Assembly (NCBI GenBank): GCA_028871055.1 | Contig: JAGWON010000017.1 | Location: forward strand, 1-64,000 | Direction of reading: 5' to 3' | DNA: 64,000 bases | From: Alphaproteobacteria bacterium | Lineage (GTDB): Bacteria; Pseudomonadota; Alphaproteobacteria; ATCC43930; CGMCC-115725 | Part shown: positions 45,858-54,522 of the stretch, piece after piece | How positions within the stretch are numbered: position 1 is the first letter of the stretch | Layout of the letters: each line of letters starts with the position of its first letter | Notes under the pieces: model-generated | Seen by the model: the letters and a program-made list of their open reading frames with translations, nothing else | Told to the model about the DNA's origin: nothing | The model's database searches: none | Translations under genes and position numbers: made by a program

Positions 45858-47141
45858 TCACGGCAAGGGGCCGCGGCTGCAATCGGCCATCAGCAAGGCG
45901 CCGACGACCGCTGCGGCGGCCGCAAGCATCAGATAGAACGCCGGCGCCAGCGTGAATCCGGTCGCGGCGATGAGCGCGGTCGCGATCGCCGGCGCGGTGC
46001 CGCCGCCGATGCCGAGGCCGAGATTGAAGGCGACCGAATAGGCGCTCATGCGGTATTCGCCGGGAAACTGCTCGGACAGCATCGCCGGATCGGTGCCCAT
46101 CACCAGCGCCAGCAGCGCACCGAAGACGAGTTGCGCGGTCGCGAAGCCGGCGAGCCCGCCCTCCCGCGCCAGCAGGAACGCGCCGAGCGCGGCCGCGAAC
46201 TCGGCGGCGAAGGCGGCGATCAGCAGCGTCCGCCGCCGGATGATGAGGTCGTTGGCGATGCCGGCGAGCGGCACCACGGCGAGCGCCAGCGCTTGCGCCA
46301 GCGTGGTCGCCTGGAGCGCGTGCGCTTCCGACAGGCCGCCGAACTGCCCGGCGTAGACCGGGAAGAACACCATGGTCAGGTAATTGACGATGCCGTAGCC
46401 CGAGGTGAACAGGATGGCGATCGCCATCAAGCGCCGGTCCCGTGTCACCGCCCGCTTCAGCGGAAGCTCGCGCGTGAGCGCGGGCGGCGCGCCGTCAGCG
46501 CGCAGCCGGCGACGCAGCAGCAGCGCACCGGTTGCCAGCACACCGCCGAGGATGAACGGCAGCCGCCACGCCCATGACGCGAGCTGCGCATCGGAGGCGA
46601 AGGTGACGGTCGCCGCCGCGACCGCCGCCGCCAAGAGCACGCCGGCGGTCGAGCCGATATTCGCCATGCTGCCGGCAAAGCCGCGGCGATGGGCCGGCGC
46701 GGTCTCGACCAGATAGGCGACCGAGCCGGTGTATTCACCGCCGACCGAGAAGCCTTGGAACAGCCGCACGAACAGCAGCAGCAGCGGCGCGGCGATGCCG
46801 GCAGCGGCGTAGGTCGGCAGCAGCGCGATCGCCGTTGTGCCCGCGCCCATCAACGTCACCGACAGCAGCAGCACGAAGCGCCGGCCGAGGCGGTCGCCGA
46901 CATGGCCGAGCACCGCGCCGCCGATCGGGCGCATGGCGAAGCCCACGGCGAAGCCGGCGTAGGCGCCGATCAGCGAGGCAAGCGGATCGTGCGACGGAAA
47001 GAACAGGCGGCCGAGCACCGGCGCGAAGTAGCCGTAGAGGCCGAAATCGTACCACTCGAGCAGATTGCCGATGCCGCCGGCAGCGAGCGCCGAGGGAGAG
47101 AGTTGCGCGGCGGCGCGCCAACGCATATCGGATTCCGGCAT
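45858..47141 (-). CDS. MFS transporter, metabolite:H+ symporter (MHS) type
   Basis: A 427-residue proton-coupled transporter with 12 hydrophobic segments. Hallmarks of the MHS/ProP-ShiA group are GNLLEWYDFGLYGYFAP in helix 1, RPIGGAVLGHVGDRLGRR in loop 2-3 and RLFQGFSVGGEYTGSVAYLVE in helix 4. The members carry dicarboxylates, alpha-ketoglutarate, betaine or shikimate; the substrate here is unknown. It is divergent from the Tat-exported MBL gene with about 135 bp between them, so shared control is possible. Confidence 0.88.
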   Translation of the reverse strand: MPESDMRWRAAAQLSPSALAAGGIGNLLEWYDFGLYGYFAPVLGRLFFPSHDPLASLIGAYAGFAVGFAMRPIGGAVLGHVGDRLGRRFVLLLSVTLMGAGTTAIALLPTYAAAGIAAPLLLLFVRLFQGFSVGGEYTGSVAYLVETAPAHRRGFAGSMANIGSTAGVLLAAAVAAATVTFASDAQLASWAWRLPFILGGVLATGALLLRRRLRADGAPPALTRELPLKRAVTRDRRLMAIAILFTSGYGIVNYLTMVFFPVYAGQFGGLSEAHALQATTLAQALALAVVPLAGIANDLIIRRRTLLIAAFAAEFAAALGAFLLAREGGLAGFATAQLVFGALLALVMGTDPAMLSEQFPGEYRMSAYSVAFNLGLGIGGGTAPAIATALIAATGFTLAPAFYLMLAAAAAVVGALLMADCSRGPLP

Positions 47142-47275
47142 CGCCCACGATAGTAGAGTGTCCGGCGCCGGCGCGCATCGGTCGTCCGGCGACGAGGCGT
47201 GGCGTACGATTGCGCTGGTGGTCCGCCACCCCTACCATCCGGCGATCCGAAAGAACACGATCGGGGAGGACGGCG

Positions 47276-48307
47276 ATGGGAGACAAAGGCGAAACCGGCG
47301 GACTTTCGCGCCGGGCGCTACTCGCGGGCATGGCGGCGACGCCGGCACTGACCGCGGCGGTCGCACCGGCCGCGGCGCAGGCCATCAACTGTGACGCGAC
47401 CACCGAAGCGGCGGAGGCGCGTTGCCGCGCGGCGCTCAAGGACGCGCGCGGCACGAAGCTCGTGCTGCTCGGCACCGGCGCCGGTCCCGTCCCCGGCCGG
47501 ACGCGCCGGATGACGTCGCACGTGATGCTGCACGACGGCGCCGCTTATGTCGTCGATTGCGGTCTCGGCGTCACCAACCAGTTCGCGCGCACCGGCATTC
47601 CGTTCAAGTCCGTGCGCTCGATCTACATCACCCACCATCATCCGGACCACAACATCGAATATGGCCCGTTCCTGGTGATCGGCTGGATTCAGGGCATGCA
47701 GCCGTCGAACGTGCACGCCTTCGGGCCGCCGCCGCTGACGGAGATGACGCGCGACTACCTCCGCTCCGCCAAGGTGACCATCGATTTCTGGGCGGAGGAT
47801 CTCAAGATGAACCCGCTGATCGGCATCGACGTGCACGACCTGCCCACGCCCGGTCCGGTCATGCGCGACGACAACGTCGCCGTCACCTCGGTGCTCGTCG
47901 AGCATCCGCCGGTGAAGCCCGCCTACGGCTATCGCTTCGATTTCGCCGACCGCTCGATCGCGTTTTCCGGCGATACCGTGCCCCTTGAAGTGGTCGCACG
48001 AATGGCACGCGGCGCCGACGTGCTCGTCCATGAGGCGATGTACCTGCCGGCGCTCGAGAAATATATCCGCGCGCAGATCGCCAAGGGCCGCCCGGTGTCG
48101 TTCGATGCCTTCATGGCGCACATGAACGCGGATCATTCGCCGGTCGAGGCCGTCGGCCGCATCGCGCAGGAAGCCGGCGTCAAGACGCTGGTGCTGTCGT
48201 ACCTGACGCCCGCCGTCGATTCGATCACGGACGCGACCTGGCGCGCGCCGGCAGCGAAGCACTTCAAGGGCGAGATCGTCGTCGGCCACGACCTGACGGT
48301 GGTCTGA
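47276..48307 (+). CDS. Tat-exported MBL-fold metallo-hydrolase
   Basis: A 343-residue metallo-beta-lactamase-fold enzyme with an N-terminal twin-arginine signal (GLSRRALLAGMAATPAL). The metal centre is seen in THHHPDHNIEYGPFLV, the bridging Asp in FSGDTVPLE and a later His in VLVHEAMYLP. This form resembles ribonuclease-Z/arylsulfatase-like hydrolases that act in the periplasm. A GGGGAGGA ribosome site precedes the ATG. The substrate is unknown; the neighbouring MHS transporter and dehydrogenase hint at a shared small-acid pathway. Confidence 0.83.
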   Translation: MGDKGETGGLSRRALLAGMAATPALTAAVAPAAAQAINCDATTEAAEARCRAALKDARGTKLVLLGTGAGPVPGRTRRMTSHVMLHDGAAYVVDCGLGVTNQFARTGIPFKSVRSIYITHHHPDHNIEYGPFLVIGWIQGMQPSNVHAFGPPPLTEMTRDYLRSAKVTIDFWAEDLKMNPLIGIDVHDLPTPGPVMRDDNVAVTSVLVEHPPVKPAYGYRFDFADRSIAFSGDTVPLEVVARMARGADVLVHEAMYLPALEKYIRAQIAKGRPVSFDAFMAHMNADHSPVEAVGRIAQEAGVKTLVLSYLTPAVDSITDATWRAPAAKHFKGEIVVGHDLTVV

Positions 48308-48328
48308 GGGTCGAATTGCGACGCCCGC

Positions 48329-49396
48329 TCATAGCGCGTCGGCGATTGCTTTTCCCATCTCGGTGGTCCTGGTCTTGCCGCCGAGATCCGGCGTGCGCAG
48401 CTTGGTCTCGGCGATCACCGTTTCGATCGCCTTGACGATGGCGGCGCCGGCCCGTGGGTACCCGAGATGGTCGAGCATCATCGCGCCGGACCAGATCTGG
48501 GCGATCGGATTGGCCACGCCCTTGCCGGCAATGTCGGGTGCCGAGCCGTGCACCGGCTCGAACATCGACGGATGCACCTTTTCCGGATTGATGTTGGCGC
48601 CGGGCGCGATGCCGATTCCCGCCGCCATCGCCGGCGCCAGGTCGGACAGGATGTCGCCGAACAGGTTGCTGGCGACGATGACGTCGAACCAGTCGGGATG
48701 GCGGACCATGTGGGCGCAGAAGATGTCGATCAGCAACTGGTCCGCCTTGACGCCGGGAAATTGCTTCTTCATCGCGGCGAAGCGTTCGTCCCAATAAGGC
48801 ATCGAGATGACGATGCCGTTCGATTTGGTCGCCGAGGTGATGTGTCGCTTCGGCCGCCGCTTCGCCAGCTCGAAGGCATAGCGCATGATGCGGTCGCAGC
48901 CCTTGCGGGTGAACACCGCCTGCTGGAACACCGCCTCCTCGTCCATGCCGGCATAGAGCCGGCCGCCGATTTCCGAGTACTCGCCCTCGACGTTCTCGCG
49001 CACGATGACCATGTCGATGTCCGCGGCCACGCGGCCCTTGAGCGGGCTCTCGAGCCCCTTGAGCAAGCGCACCGGCCGTAGATTGACGTACTGCAGAAAG
49101 CCGCGGCGGATCGGCACCAGCAGGCCCCACAGCGAGACGTGATCCGGCACGCCGGGAAATCCCACGGCGCCGAGATAGATCGCGTCGAACCTGGCGAGCT
49201 GCGCGAGCCCGTCCGCGGGCATCATGCGGCCGGTCTTGGCGTAGTTCTCGCACGACCAGTTGAAATTCTTGAACTGAAGCGAGAAACCGAATTTGCGGCC
49301 GGCCTGTTCGAGGGCGCGGATGCCTTCCGGTACCACCTCGTGGCCGATGCCGTCGCCTTCGATGACGGCGATCTTGTGCGTTTTGGTCTTGGGCAT
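48329..49396 (-). CDS. Isocitrate/isopropylmalate dehydrogenase family enzyme, tartrate-dehydrogenase-like
   Basis: A beta-decarboxylating dehydrogenase of 355 residues. The family pattern is clear: KIAVIEGDGIGHEVVPEG, the substrate loop VRLLKGLESP, VIVRENVEGEYSEIGGRLY, the catalytic Lys in TSATKSNG, and NLFGDILSDLAPAMAAGIGIAPGANI with the metal Asp residues. The Glu-Gly-Glu-Tyr loop is as in tartrate dehydrogenase/D-malate decarboxylase (TtuC/DmlA) more than LeuB. No leuC/leuD is nearby, which supports a catabolic D-malate/tartrate role. Converges with the MBL gene (21 bp). Confidence 0.87.
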   Translation of the reverse strand: MPKTKTHKIAVIEGDGIGHEVVPEGIRALEQAGRKFGFSLQFKNFNWSCENYAKTGRMMPADGLAQLARFDAIYLGAVGFPGVPDHVSLWGLLVPIRRGFLQYVNLRPVRLLKGLESPLKGRVAADIDMVIVRENVEGEYSEIGGRLYAGMDEEAVFQQAVFTRKGCDRIMRYAFELAKRRPKRHITSATKSNGIVISMPYWDERFAAMKKQFPGVKADQLLIDIFCAHMVRHPDWFDVIVASNLFGDILSDLAPAMAAGIGIAPGANINPEKVHPSMFEPVHGSAPDIAGKGVANPIAQIWSGAMMLDHLGYPRAGAAIVKAIETVIAETKLRTPDLGGKTRTTEMGKAIADAL

Positions 49397-49497
49397 GCGG
49401 AAAGGATTCCTCGTTGATTGCGGCCGGCGCCCCGGCGGCGACAAATTGTGGGCCGCAAGTTCTGGCACAAACCGCGCGCCAGGCCAATGCGTTCGCG

Positions 49498-49752
49498 CTA
49501 TTGGACGGGGCCCGGCTGCTGCCGCTGAAGCAGATCGAGCTGGTGTTGCTGCTGCATCAGGCGCGGCAGCAGCGGCAGCGGTTGCGGTTGCAGCAACTGC
49601 TGCTGCAGCCGGTCCTCCTGTTGCGCCAGCGCCTGCCGCTCCTGCTGTTGCAGCTGCCAAATCTGCTGCTGCTGGAGCAATTGGAGCTGCATCTGCGCCG
49701 ACGCGACGCGCGGGCAGGCGAGCACGAGAACCAGGATCAGCCGCTTCAGCAT
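49498..49752 (-). CDS. Exported Gln/Leu-rich low-complexity peptide
   Basis: An 84-residue product with a convincing signal peptide (LKRLILVLVLACPRVASA) followed by a mature part that is about half Gln and one quarter Leu (QMQLQLLQQQQIWQLQQQ). The DNA is rich in CAG/CTG triplets. The opposite strand also has a long open frame, but that one lacks a signal peptide and is Leu-rich by necessity. Function unknown; a coiled-coil, self-associating peptide is possible. Confidence 0.55.
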   Translation of the reverse strand: MLKRLILVLVLACPRVASAQMQLQLLQQQQIWQLQQQERQALAQQEDRLQQQLLQPQPLPLLPRLMQQQHQLDLLQRQQPGPVQ

Positions 49753-50019
49753 TCGACGCCATGACGCGACAGGGCCGGTCTTTATCTGTGGCGACGCCAG
49801 CCGCGGTTATCAAGATGCGCCGCGCGACTGCACCCCTTCCCAATGCAGCACATGGCGCGGTCGGAACCGCCGATACGCGGAAATCGTTGAGAGTGTGGGG
49901 ATTGCGAGCGCTTGTCTTTCGTACCTCGCGATGCCGGGTACCACGTGCGGTGAGACCGACGCCGTGCGGTAGTATAACTCCCCGACCGGGCCTGGATTGG
50001 GCTGCTACGGGGATGGCCG

Positions 50020-51366
50020 ATGAACCAGGACGTTAACGGCGATGTCGAACGGGTCCTCGCGATCCTGAGCGAGGCCGTGCGGACGATCCGCGCCGAATTT
50101 ACCACCATCTGGTTTCCGGTCCAGATCGGACTGATCGCCGTCGCGGCGGTGATCGGGCTCGGGATGCTGCTACTGGCGCGGCGCCGCAACCTGATCGCCG
50201 TCGGCGAGAAATGGCCGCCGATCGCGCGTCAGCTGCTCGCCGCGGTGCTGGCCAATCTCGGTCTCATCGTCTTCATCCTGGTCGTCGCCGCGTTCCGGGG
50301 CGCGATGCTCGCCCTGTTGCCGCCGAGCAACAGCTACCTGCTCGGCGTCTCGATCAGCCTCGCGACGGCGTGGGTCGCGATTTCGATCCTCGCCGCCCTC
50401 ATCCGCAACCATTTCGTCAACCGCGTGGTGGCGATCTCGGCGTGGACGATCGCCGCGTTGAGCATCCTCGGGCTGCTCAAGGACACGACGCAGTGGCTCG
50501 ATTCCGTGGCAGTCATCGTCGGCGGCCTGCGGCTCTCGCTCCTCCTGCTGATCAAGACCGCGGGGCTGCTGTTGCTGACGCTGTGGGCGGCGACGGCCGC
50601 GAGCAACTTCATCGATCGGCGGGTACGCAGCAGTGCCGACCTGACGCCCTCGATCCAGGTGCTCATCGCCAAGCTGATCCGGCTCACGCTCGTCACATTC
50701 GCGATCCTCGTCGTCCTCAGCTCGGTGGGGATCGATCTCTCGGTGCTGGCGATTTTCTCCGGCGCGGTCGGCGTCGGCGTCGGCTTCGGCCTGCAGCGGA
50801 TCGTCTCCAATCTGGTCAGCGGCATCATCCTGCTCGCCGACAAGTCGATCAAACCGGGCGACGTGATCACGGTCGGCGATAATTTCGGCTGGGTCGACAC
50901 CATGGGCGCCCGCTATACCTCGGTCGTCGTCCGCGACGGCCGCGAAATCCTGATTCCCAACGAGGACCTCGTCACCCAGCGCGTGATCAACTGGTCGCAT
51001 ACGAACGAGCGCGTGCGGCTCGACGTCGATTTCGGCGTGAGCTATGCGAGCGACCCGCATGCCGTGCGTACGCTGGCCGTCGCCGCCGCGCTCGGCGTTC
51101 CGCGCGTCCTGGCTCGGCCGGAGCCGGTCTGCCACCTGACCAAGTTCAACGATTTTTCGCTCGACTTTATCCTGCGCTTCTGGATCGACGATCCGGTCGC
51201 TGGCGTGACCAACGTGCGCGGCGCGGTCATGTTGGCGCTGTGGGACGCCTTCAAACGCGACGGCGTCGAAATCCCCTTCCCGGTCCGCGAGCTCCGCCTC
51301 GGCGACACCGCGCGCGTCGTCGTCGAGCGCCCGGATCAGGCGGCGAAGCCAAGGGCGCGGGGATAG
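50020..51366 (+). CDS. Mechanosensitive ion channel, MscS family
   Basis: A 448-residue channel with about six transmembrane segments in the first 250 residues, including an N-terminal extension beyond minimal MscS. The pore helix and beta domain are recognisable: SGAVGVGVGFGLQRIVSNLVSGIILLADKSIKPGDVI is the MscS TM3b-beta junction, followed by GWVDTMGARYTSVVVRDGREILIPNEDLVTQRVINWS. It protects against hypo-osmotic shock. It is followed by the bactofilin pair on the same strand after 218 bp. Confidence 0.92.
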   Translation: MNQDVNGDVERVLAILSEAVRTIRAEFTTIWFPVQIGLIAVAAVIGLGMLLLARRRNLIAVGEKWPPIARQLLAAVLANLGLIVFILVVAAFRGAMLALLPPSNSYLLGVSISLATAWVAISILAALIRNHFVNRVVAISAWTIAALSILGLLKDTTQWLDSVAVIVGGLRLSLLLLIKTAGLLLLTLWAATAASNFIDRRVRSSADLTPSIQVLIAKLIRLTLVTFAILVVLSSVGIDLSVLAIFSGAVGVGVGFGLQRIVSNLVSGIILLADKSIKPGDVITVGDNFGWVDTMGARYTSVVVRDGREILIPNEDLVTQRVINWSHTNERVRLDVDFGVSYASDPHAVRTLAVAAALGVPRVLARPEPVCHLTKFNDFSLDFILRFWIDDPVAGVTNVRGAVMLALWDAFKRDGVEIPFPVRELRLGDTARVVVERPDQAAKPRARG

Positions 51367-51584
51367 GCCGCGGCCCAGGGATCATCGCTGCGCCCGGCCT
51401 CGCGCGGGTGACGGATAGCGGAGAGGGTGCGGCCGAAATCGCTCGCCAAAATTCAAGAGATCGACCGGACTGTTAAAATGCCACCAGTACCGGCTTGCTG
51501 GGCATCGGGGAGGTACGTTACGATCCTGATGGTACTGGCGGGGGGCGGCGGTGCCGTGGAGTTGTGATTGTGGACGGCATTGTT

Positions 51585-51998
51585 ATGCCCGCCTTGTCTC
51601 GCCTCGCCGCCGCCATGACACCGCCCGACTTTGACGGCGCAGAATTGCCCGCCTCGCATCTCGGCAAAGCTCTGACGGTCCGAGGCAACCTGAACTCGAC
51701 CGGCGCCATACGCATCGACGGAAACGTCTTGGGCCGGATTACTGCCGAACGCTTGGTCGTCGGCGCCGATGGGTACGTCGAAGGCGACGTCGTCGCCAAG
51801 GACGTGCGCATCGGCGGACGCCTGACCGGACGCATCTTCGCCCTCCATGTGACTCTCGACAGCTCGGCGGAAATCACGGGGAGGATCTTCCACCACACCG
51901 TCACGGTGGCGAAAGGGGCGCGGATCGACGGGCGCATGCCTTGGCGGCCACGCAACTATTTTGAATCGCTCGAACAGCTTCGGGAGGAGCAGTCATGA
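51585..51998 (+). CDS. Bactofilin-family cytoskeletal protein (first of two)
   Basis: A polymer-forming beta-helix protein of about 137 residues (DUF583). Short repeated strands are visible (GKALTVRGNLNSTGAIRIDG, NVLGRITAERLVVGADGYVEGDVVAKDVRIGGRLTGRI). No membrane segment. The start is uncertain: the ATG at 51585 (MPALSRLAA) or a GTG at 51570; an upstream open frame begins earlier but looks non-coding. Its stop overlaps the ATG of the second bactofilin (ATGA), so the two are translated together and may co-polymerise. Confidence 0.85.
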   Translation: MPALSRLAAAMTPPDFDGAELPASHLGKALTVRGNLNSTGAIRIDGNVLGRITAERLVVGADGYVEGDVVAKDVRIGGRLTGRIFALHVTLDSSAEITGRIFHHTVTVAKGARIDGRMPWRPRNYFESLEQLREEQS

Positions 51999-52579
51999 AC
52001 ATGTTTACACGCAACGACAAAGTGTTCGATTCAGGCGCTGGCGACAAACCGTCGGCGCGCGAAAAGGTCGAATCACCGGTGCCGGCCCCGACCGACATCA
52101 GGCGGACGCAAGCGTCTGCGCAGTCGTTTTCGGACATGGCGGCGCCGCAGGGGCGGATGCCGTCGGTCATCAGCAAGGCGCTCAAGATCACCGGTCAGGT
52201 GGAAAGCACCGACGACATCCAGCTCGATGGCGAGGTGGACGGCGACGTTCGCGGCGTTACCGTAAAGGTGGGAAGCAACGCGAAGGTCAAGGGAACGGTG
52301 TACGGCGACGAGGTCGAGCTCGCTGGAACGATCGACGGCAAGATCGAAGCGAAGAAGGTCGTGCTCACCAGCACCGCCCATATGTCCGGTGACATCATTC
52401 ATCAGGACATCAAGATCGAATCCGGCGCCTTCGTCGACGGCCATTGCCGGCCGGAATTCGGCAAAGCCGCGAGCAAGACGGTCCATCAGGCGCCGAAACC
52501 GGTTGCGGCGGCACCGGTTGCGGTGGCGCGCGAAAAGACGGCGCCCGAGAAATCGCACGACGTCGGTCCAAGGATCTAG
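51995..52579 (+). CDS. Bactofilin-family cytoskeletal protein (second of two)
   Basis: A 194-residue bactofilin. A disordered N-terminal region (about residues 1-55) is followed by the beta-helical core (SVISKALKITGQVESTDDIQLDGEVDGDV; KVGSNAKVKGTVYGDEVELAGTIDGKI; GDIIHQDIKIESGAFVDGHC), then a Pro/Ala/Lys-rich tail. Bactofilins form membrane-associated filaments that localise cell-wall enzymes. A tandem, overlapping pair points to a two-subunit filament. Confidence 0.92.
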   Translation: MNMFTRNDKVFDSGAGDKPSAREKVESPVPAPTDIRRTQASAQSFSDMAAPQGRMPSVISKALKITGQVESTDDIQLDGEVDGDVRGVTVKVGSNAKVKGTVYGDEVELAGTIDGKIEAKKVVLTSTAHMSGDIIHQDIKIESGAFVDGHCRPEFGKAASKTVHQAPKPVAAAPVAVAREKTAPEKSHDVGPRI

Positions 52580-52917
52580 GTCGTCGGGTTGGACGGCGCC
52601 GCGCGCGGTCGGGACGTCGTCTTCGGGTTATGCGCTCCGCTCGTCGGCGGACGGGAACAAAGGTCGGCGGAAACCGCCGTGCTGTCGACGCGCGACGTCG
52701 CATCTCGAAATTGGCGCCTTTGGTTTCCGGCGGGCGGCGAATCGCGACGATCGCGCCGCGTAGCCCATCACCAGCAGCCCGATATAGATATAGGCGCGGC
52801 GGGTGCCGGTGGCCTGCAGGATCAGGCCGGCGACGGATCGAGCGCCTGATCAGGCGGCAAAATCGCGGCGGCGTTGAGGGGCGCGACAGGCGGTGGAAAG
52901 TCAATTATCGATCGAAC
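52580..52917. other. Intergenic region with a possible decayed gene fragment
   Basis: No intact gene is visible. On the minus strand, around 52750-52840, a short stretch reads GLILQATGTRRAYIYIGLLVMGYA and then, after a one-base shift, GAIVAIRRPPE. This resembles the end of a membrane-transporter helix and its basic tail. Neither frame has a credible start. It may be the relic of an MFS or similar gene, or chance in high-GC DNA. Confidence 0.3.
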
Positions 52918-53529
52918 CTAAGGCGCAAGCCCGTAATACGCCGCGAAAGCGTAGAGCGTAATGCCGATGCAGAGGGCGCCGGCAAGGATGCCAGCGATAA
53001 ACGGCGTGCGCCAGCGCACCAAAGCCGCCACGGAGGCAAGCGCGATACCGAGCTGTGCGGCGAATCCGGCGTAGCCGAGCAGATCCTTTTCGGCGAGCCA
53101 TTTGAGCCCGGTCTGCAAATGCCGGTCGCGCTCGGCGGTTCTGTCATTCCCGGCTTGCTTGAGTTTGGGCTGGCGGGCCCGCAAATCAGCTGCTTCCTTC
53201 GTCAAGGCGGCGTGGCTGTCGGGGCCGGCGGCTTGCGCCGTGGCCAGCGCCGTTTCAACGATATGCGCCTTGATGCTGTCGGCCTGATATTCGCTCCACG
53301 CGTCCGACGCTTCGGTCTGCGACAAGATCGCCTGGTTGCTTTCGTAGATGGCATCGTTCGTGATCGCGGTCGAGCGCACGACGAGAAAACCGGATACCGC
53401 GGCCAGCACGCCCGTCAGCATCGCCACCTGCTTGATCCACGGCGGATTTTCTGCGCTTTCACGCTGGCCGGCGTCGATGCGCGCTTTGACCTTGGTGACG
53501 ATCGATTTGAGGCCGTTCTTTTCCGTCAT
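52918..53529 (-). CDS. DUF4337 membrane protein
   Basis: A 203-residue protein with a short cytoplasmic N-terminus, a transmembrane helix at about 35-52 (VAMLTGVLAAVSGFLVV), a long helical soluble part (TNDAIYESNQAILSQTEASDAWSEYQADSIK, with the WxxYQAxSxK pattern typical of DUF4337), and two C-terminal helices (about 155-200). Function unknown across the family. It is transcribed toward the bactofilins. About 130 bp upstream the composition changes into the island. Confidence 0.8.
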   Translation of the reverse strand: MTEKNGLKSIVTKVKARIDAGQRESAENPPWIKQVAMLTGVLAAVSGFLVVRSTAITNDAIYESNQAILSQTEASDAWSEYQADSIKAHIVETALATAQAAGPDSHAALTKEAADLRARQPKLKQAGNDRTAERDRHLQTGLKWLAEKDLLGYAGFAAQLGIALASVAALVRWRTPFIAGILAGALCIGITLYAFAAYYGLAP

Positions 53530-53662
53530 TGGCCCGCTCGAGATTTGTCCAGTGGGATAGCTGGACGAGGCTCCCGTAGCCGGCAGGATTAGTCAAGTTG
53601 GGCGGGTGAGCGAGTGGCGTGCCGGCGCCGACGATGATGAGCACTATGTCTACGCCATAGCC

Positions 53663-54430
53663 CTATAGGTCGCTATTGGATTTCTTCTTTCGTTTCCACC
53701 GTCTCAACCCGAACGGACCCTGGCTGTCTGCGACGAGCTTTGTCAGGTATTGCCTGAATGCCTCTTCATCCGGTTCCAACGCCAGATAGGAGTTGCGGAC
53801 GCTCTGCCGCAGCGAATCATCGATAACTGCGTATTGTCCGGTACAGACATTGAGCACCTGCGATGACCAAGCCAGCTGAAACGTCGAATAGGACGCAATC
53901 TGCCGGGAGAATTCCCCCGAAAACTCATCAGCAATTTCACCCGTCGAAATCTCTAATCCAGGTCCATTTTGCCGCGCCGGAAATCCAAGTGCTGAGTATG
54001 CTGGATTGCCATGTTTGATGCCCGACAGGTACTTAAAGATGTCGCTCAATCTCGCCCTGTCGTCCGGATCGTTGAACAGGCTGTTGATCTTCTTGTCCAC
54101 CTTCTGGGCCACGCTCCAGTCAAGCCGTTCATGTCCAAGCCATTCGGTCGCGTGGGTCACATCATGAGCCGTGTAAGCCAAGTCGAGGCGAAGCTCGAAC
54201 TGGGTAAGAGTTAGAACCGCTGCCTCCGACACGTATCCGTTCTCCAGAAGCACATCGATCGCACCGTACGTCCGAAAGACGCGCGCGCTGATCAGAAGTG
54301 GAACAATGATAATTTCATTGACCGTCTTCTGCCCATCGTGGAAGTATGCGACGATTTGTGCCGTGAGGTTAGTGGCCGCGTCACGGATTGACTCTGCGGC
54401 GGGCTTTCTCTGTGCAGGGACATCGGTCAT
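53663..54430 (-). CDS. DUF5677-like protein of unknown function
   Basis: A 255-residue, mostly helical protein. Relevant stretches: IVPLLISARVFRTYGAIDVLLENGYVSEAAVLTLTQFELRLDLAY, the pattern of DUF5677 proteins (a helix with repeated Arg/Glu near a membrane-like segment), and YLSGIKHGNPAYSA with a His shared by the family (a HEPN-like R...H arrangement is conceivable but unproven). The tail is Lys-rich (WKRKKKSNSDL). Start ATG at 54430 follows AAAGGGTGG. DUF5677 genes are frequent on islands. Confidence 0.65.
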   Translation of the reverse strand: MTDVPAQRKPAAESIRDAATNLTAQIVAYFHDGQKTVNEIIIVPLLISARVFRTYGAIDVLLENGYVSEAAVLTLTQFELRLDLAYTAHDVTHATEWLGHERLDWSVAQKVDKKINSLFNDPDDRARLSDIFKYLSGIKHGNPAYSALGFPARQNGPGLEISTGEIADEFSGEFSRQIASYSTFQLAWSSQVLNVCTGQYAVIDDSLRQSVRNSYLALEPDEEAFRQYLTKLVADSQGPFGLRRWKRKKKSNSDL

Positions 54431-54522
54431 GTTTGCCACCCTTTCTTTGTGAGAGTGTGGGCCGCCAGCAATGACATCGACTGGACGCTGCGGGACAAGG
54501 CTAAGTACCTTGCGCAGGTTTG

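Noticed and set aside
49414-49764. Leu-rich plus-strand frame opposite the Gln-rich peptide
   Set aside because: CAG codons read antisense give CTG Leu by necessity. It has no signal peptide, whereas the minus-strand product does.
52444-53592. Plus-strand frame of 382 codons covering the bactofilin end and DUF4337 gene
   Set aside because: It overlaps two genes with clear domains, and its translation is Arg-rich and featureless.
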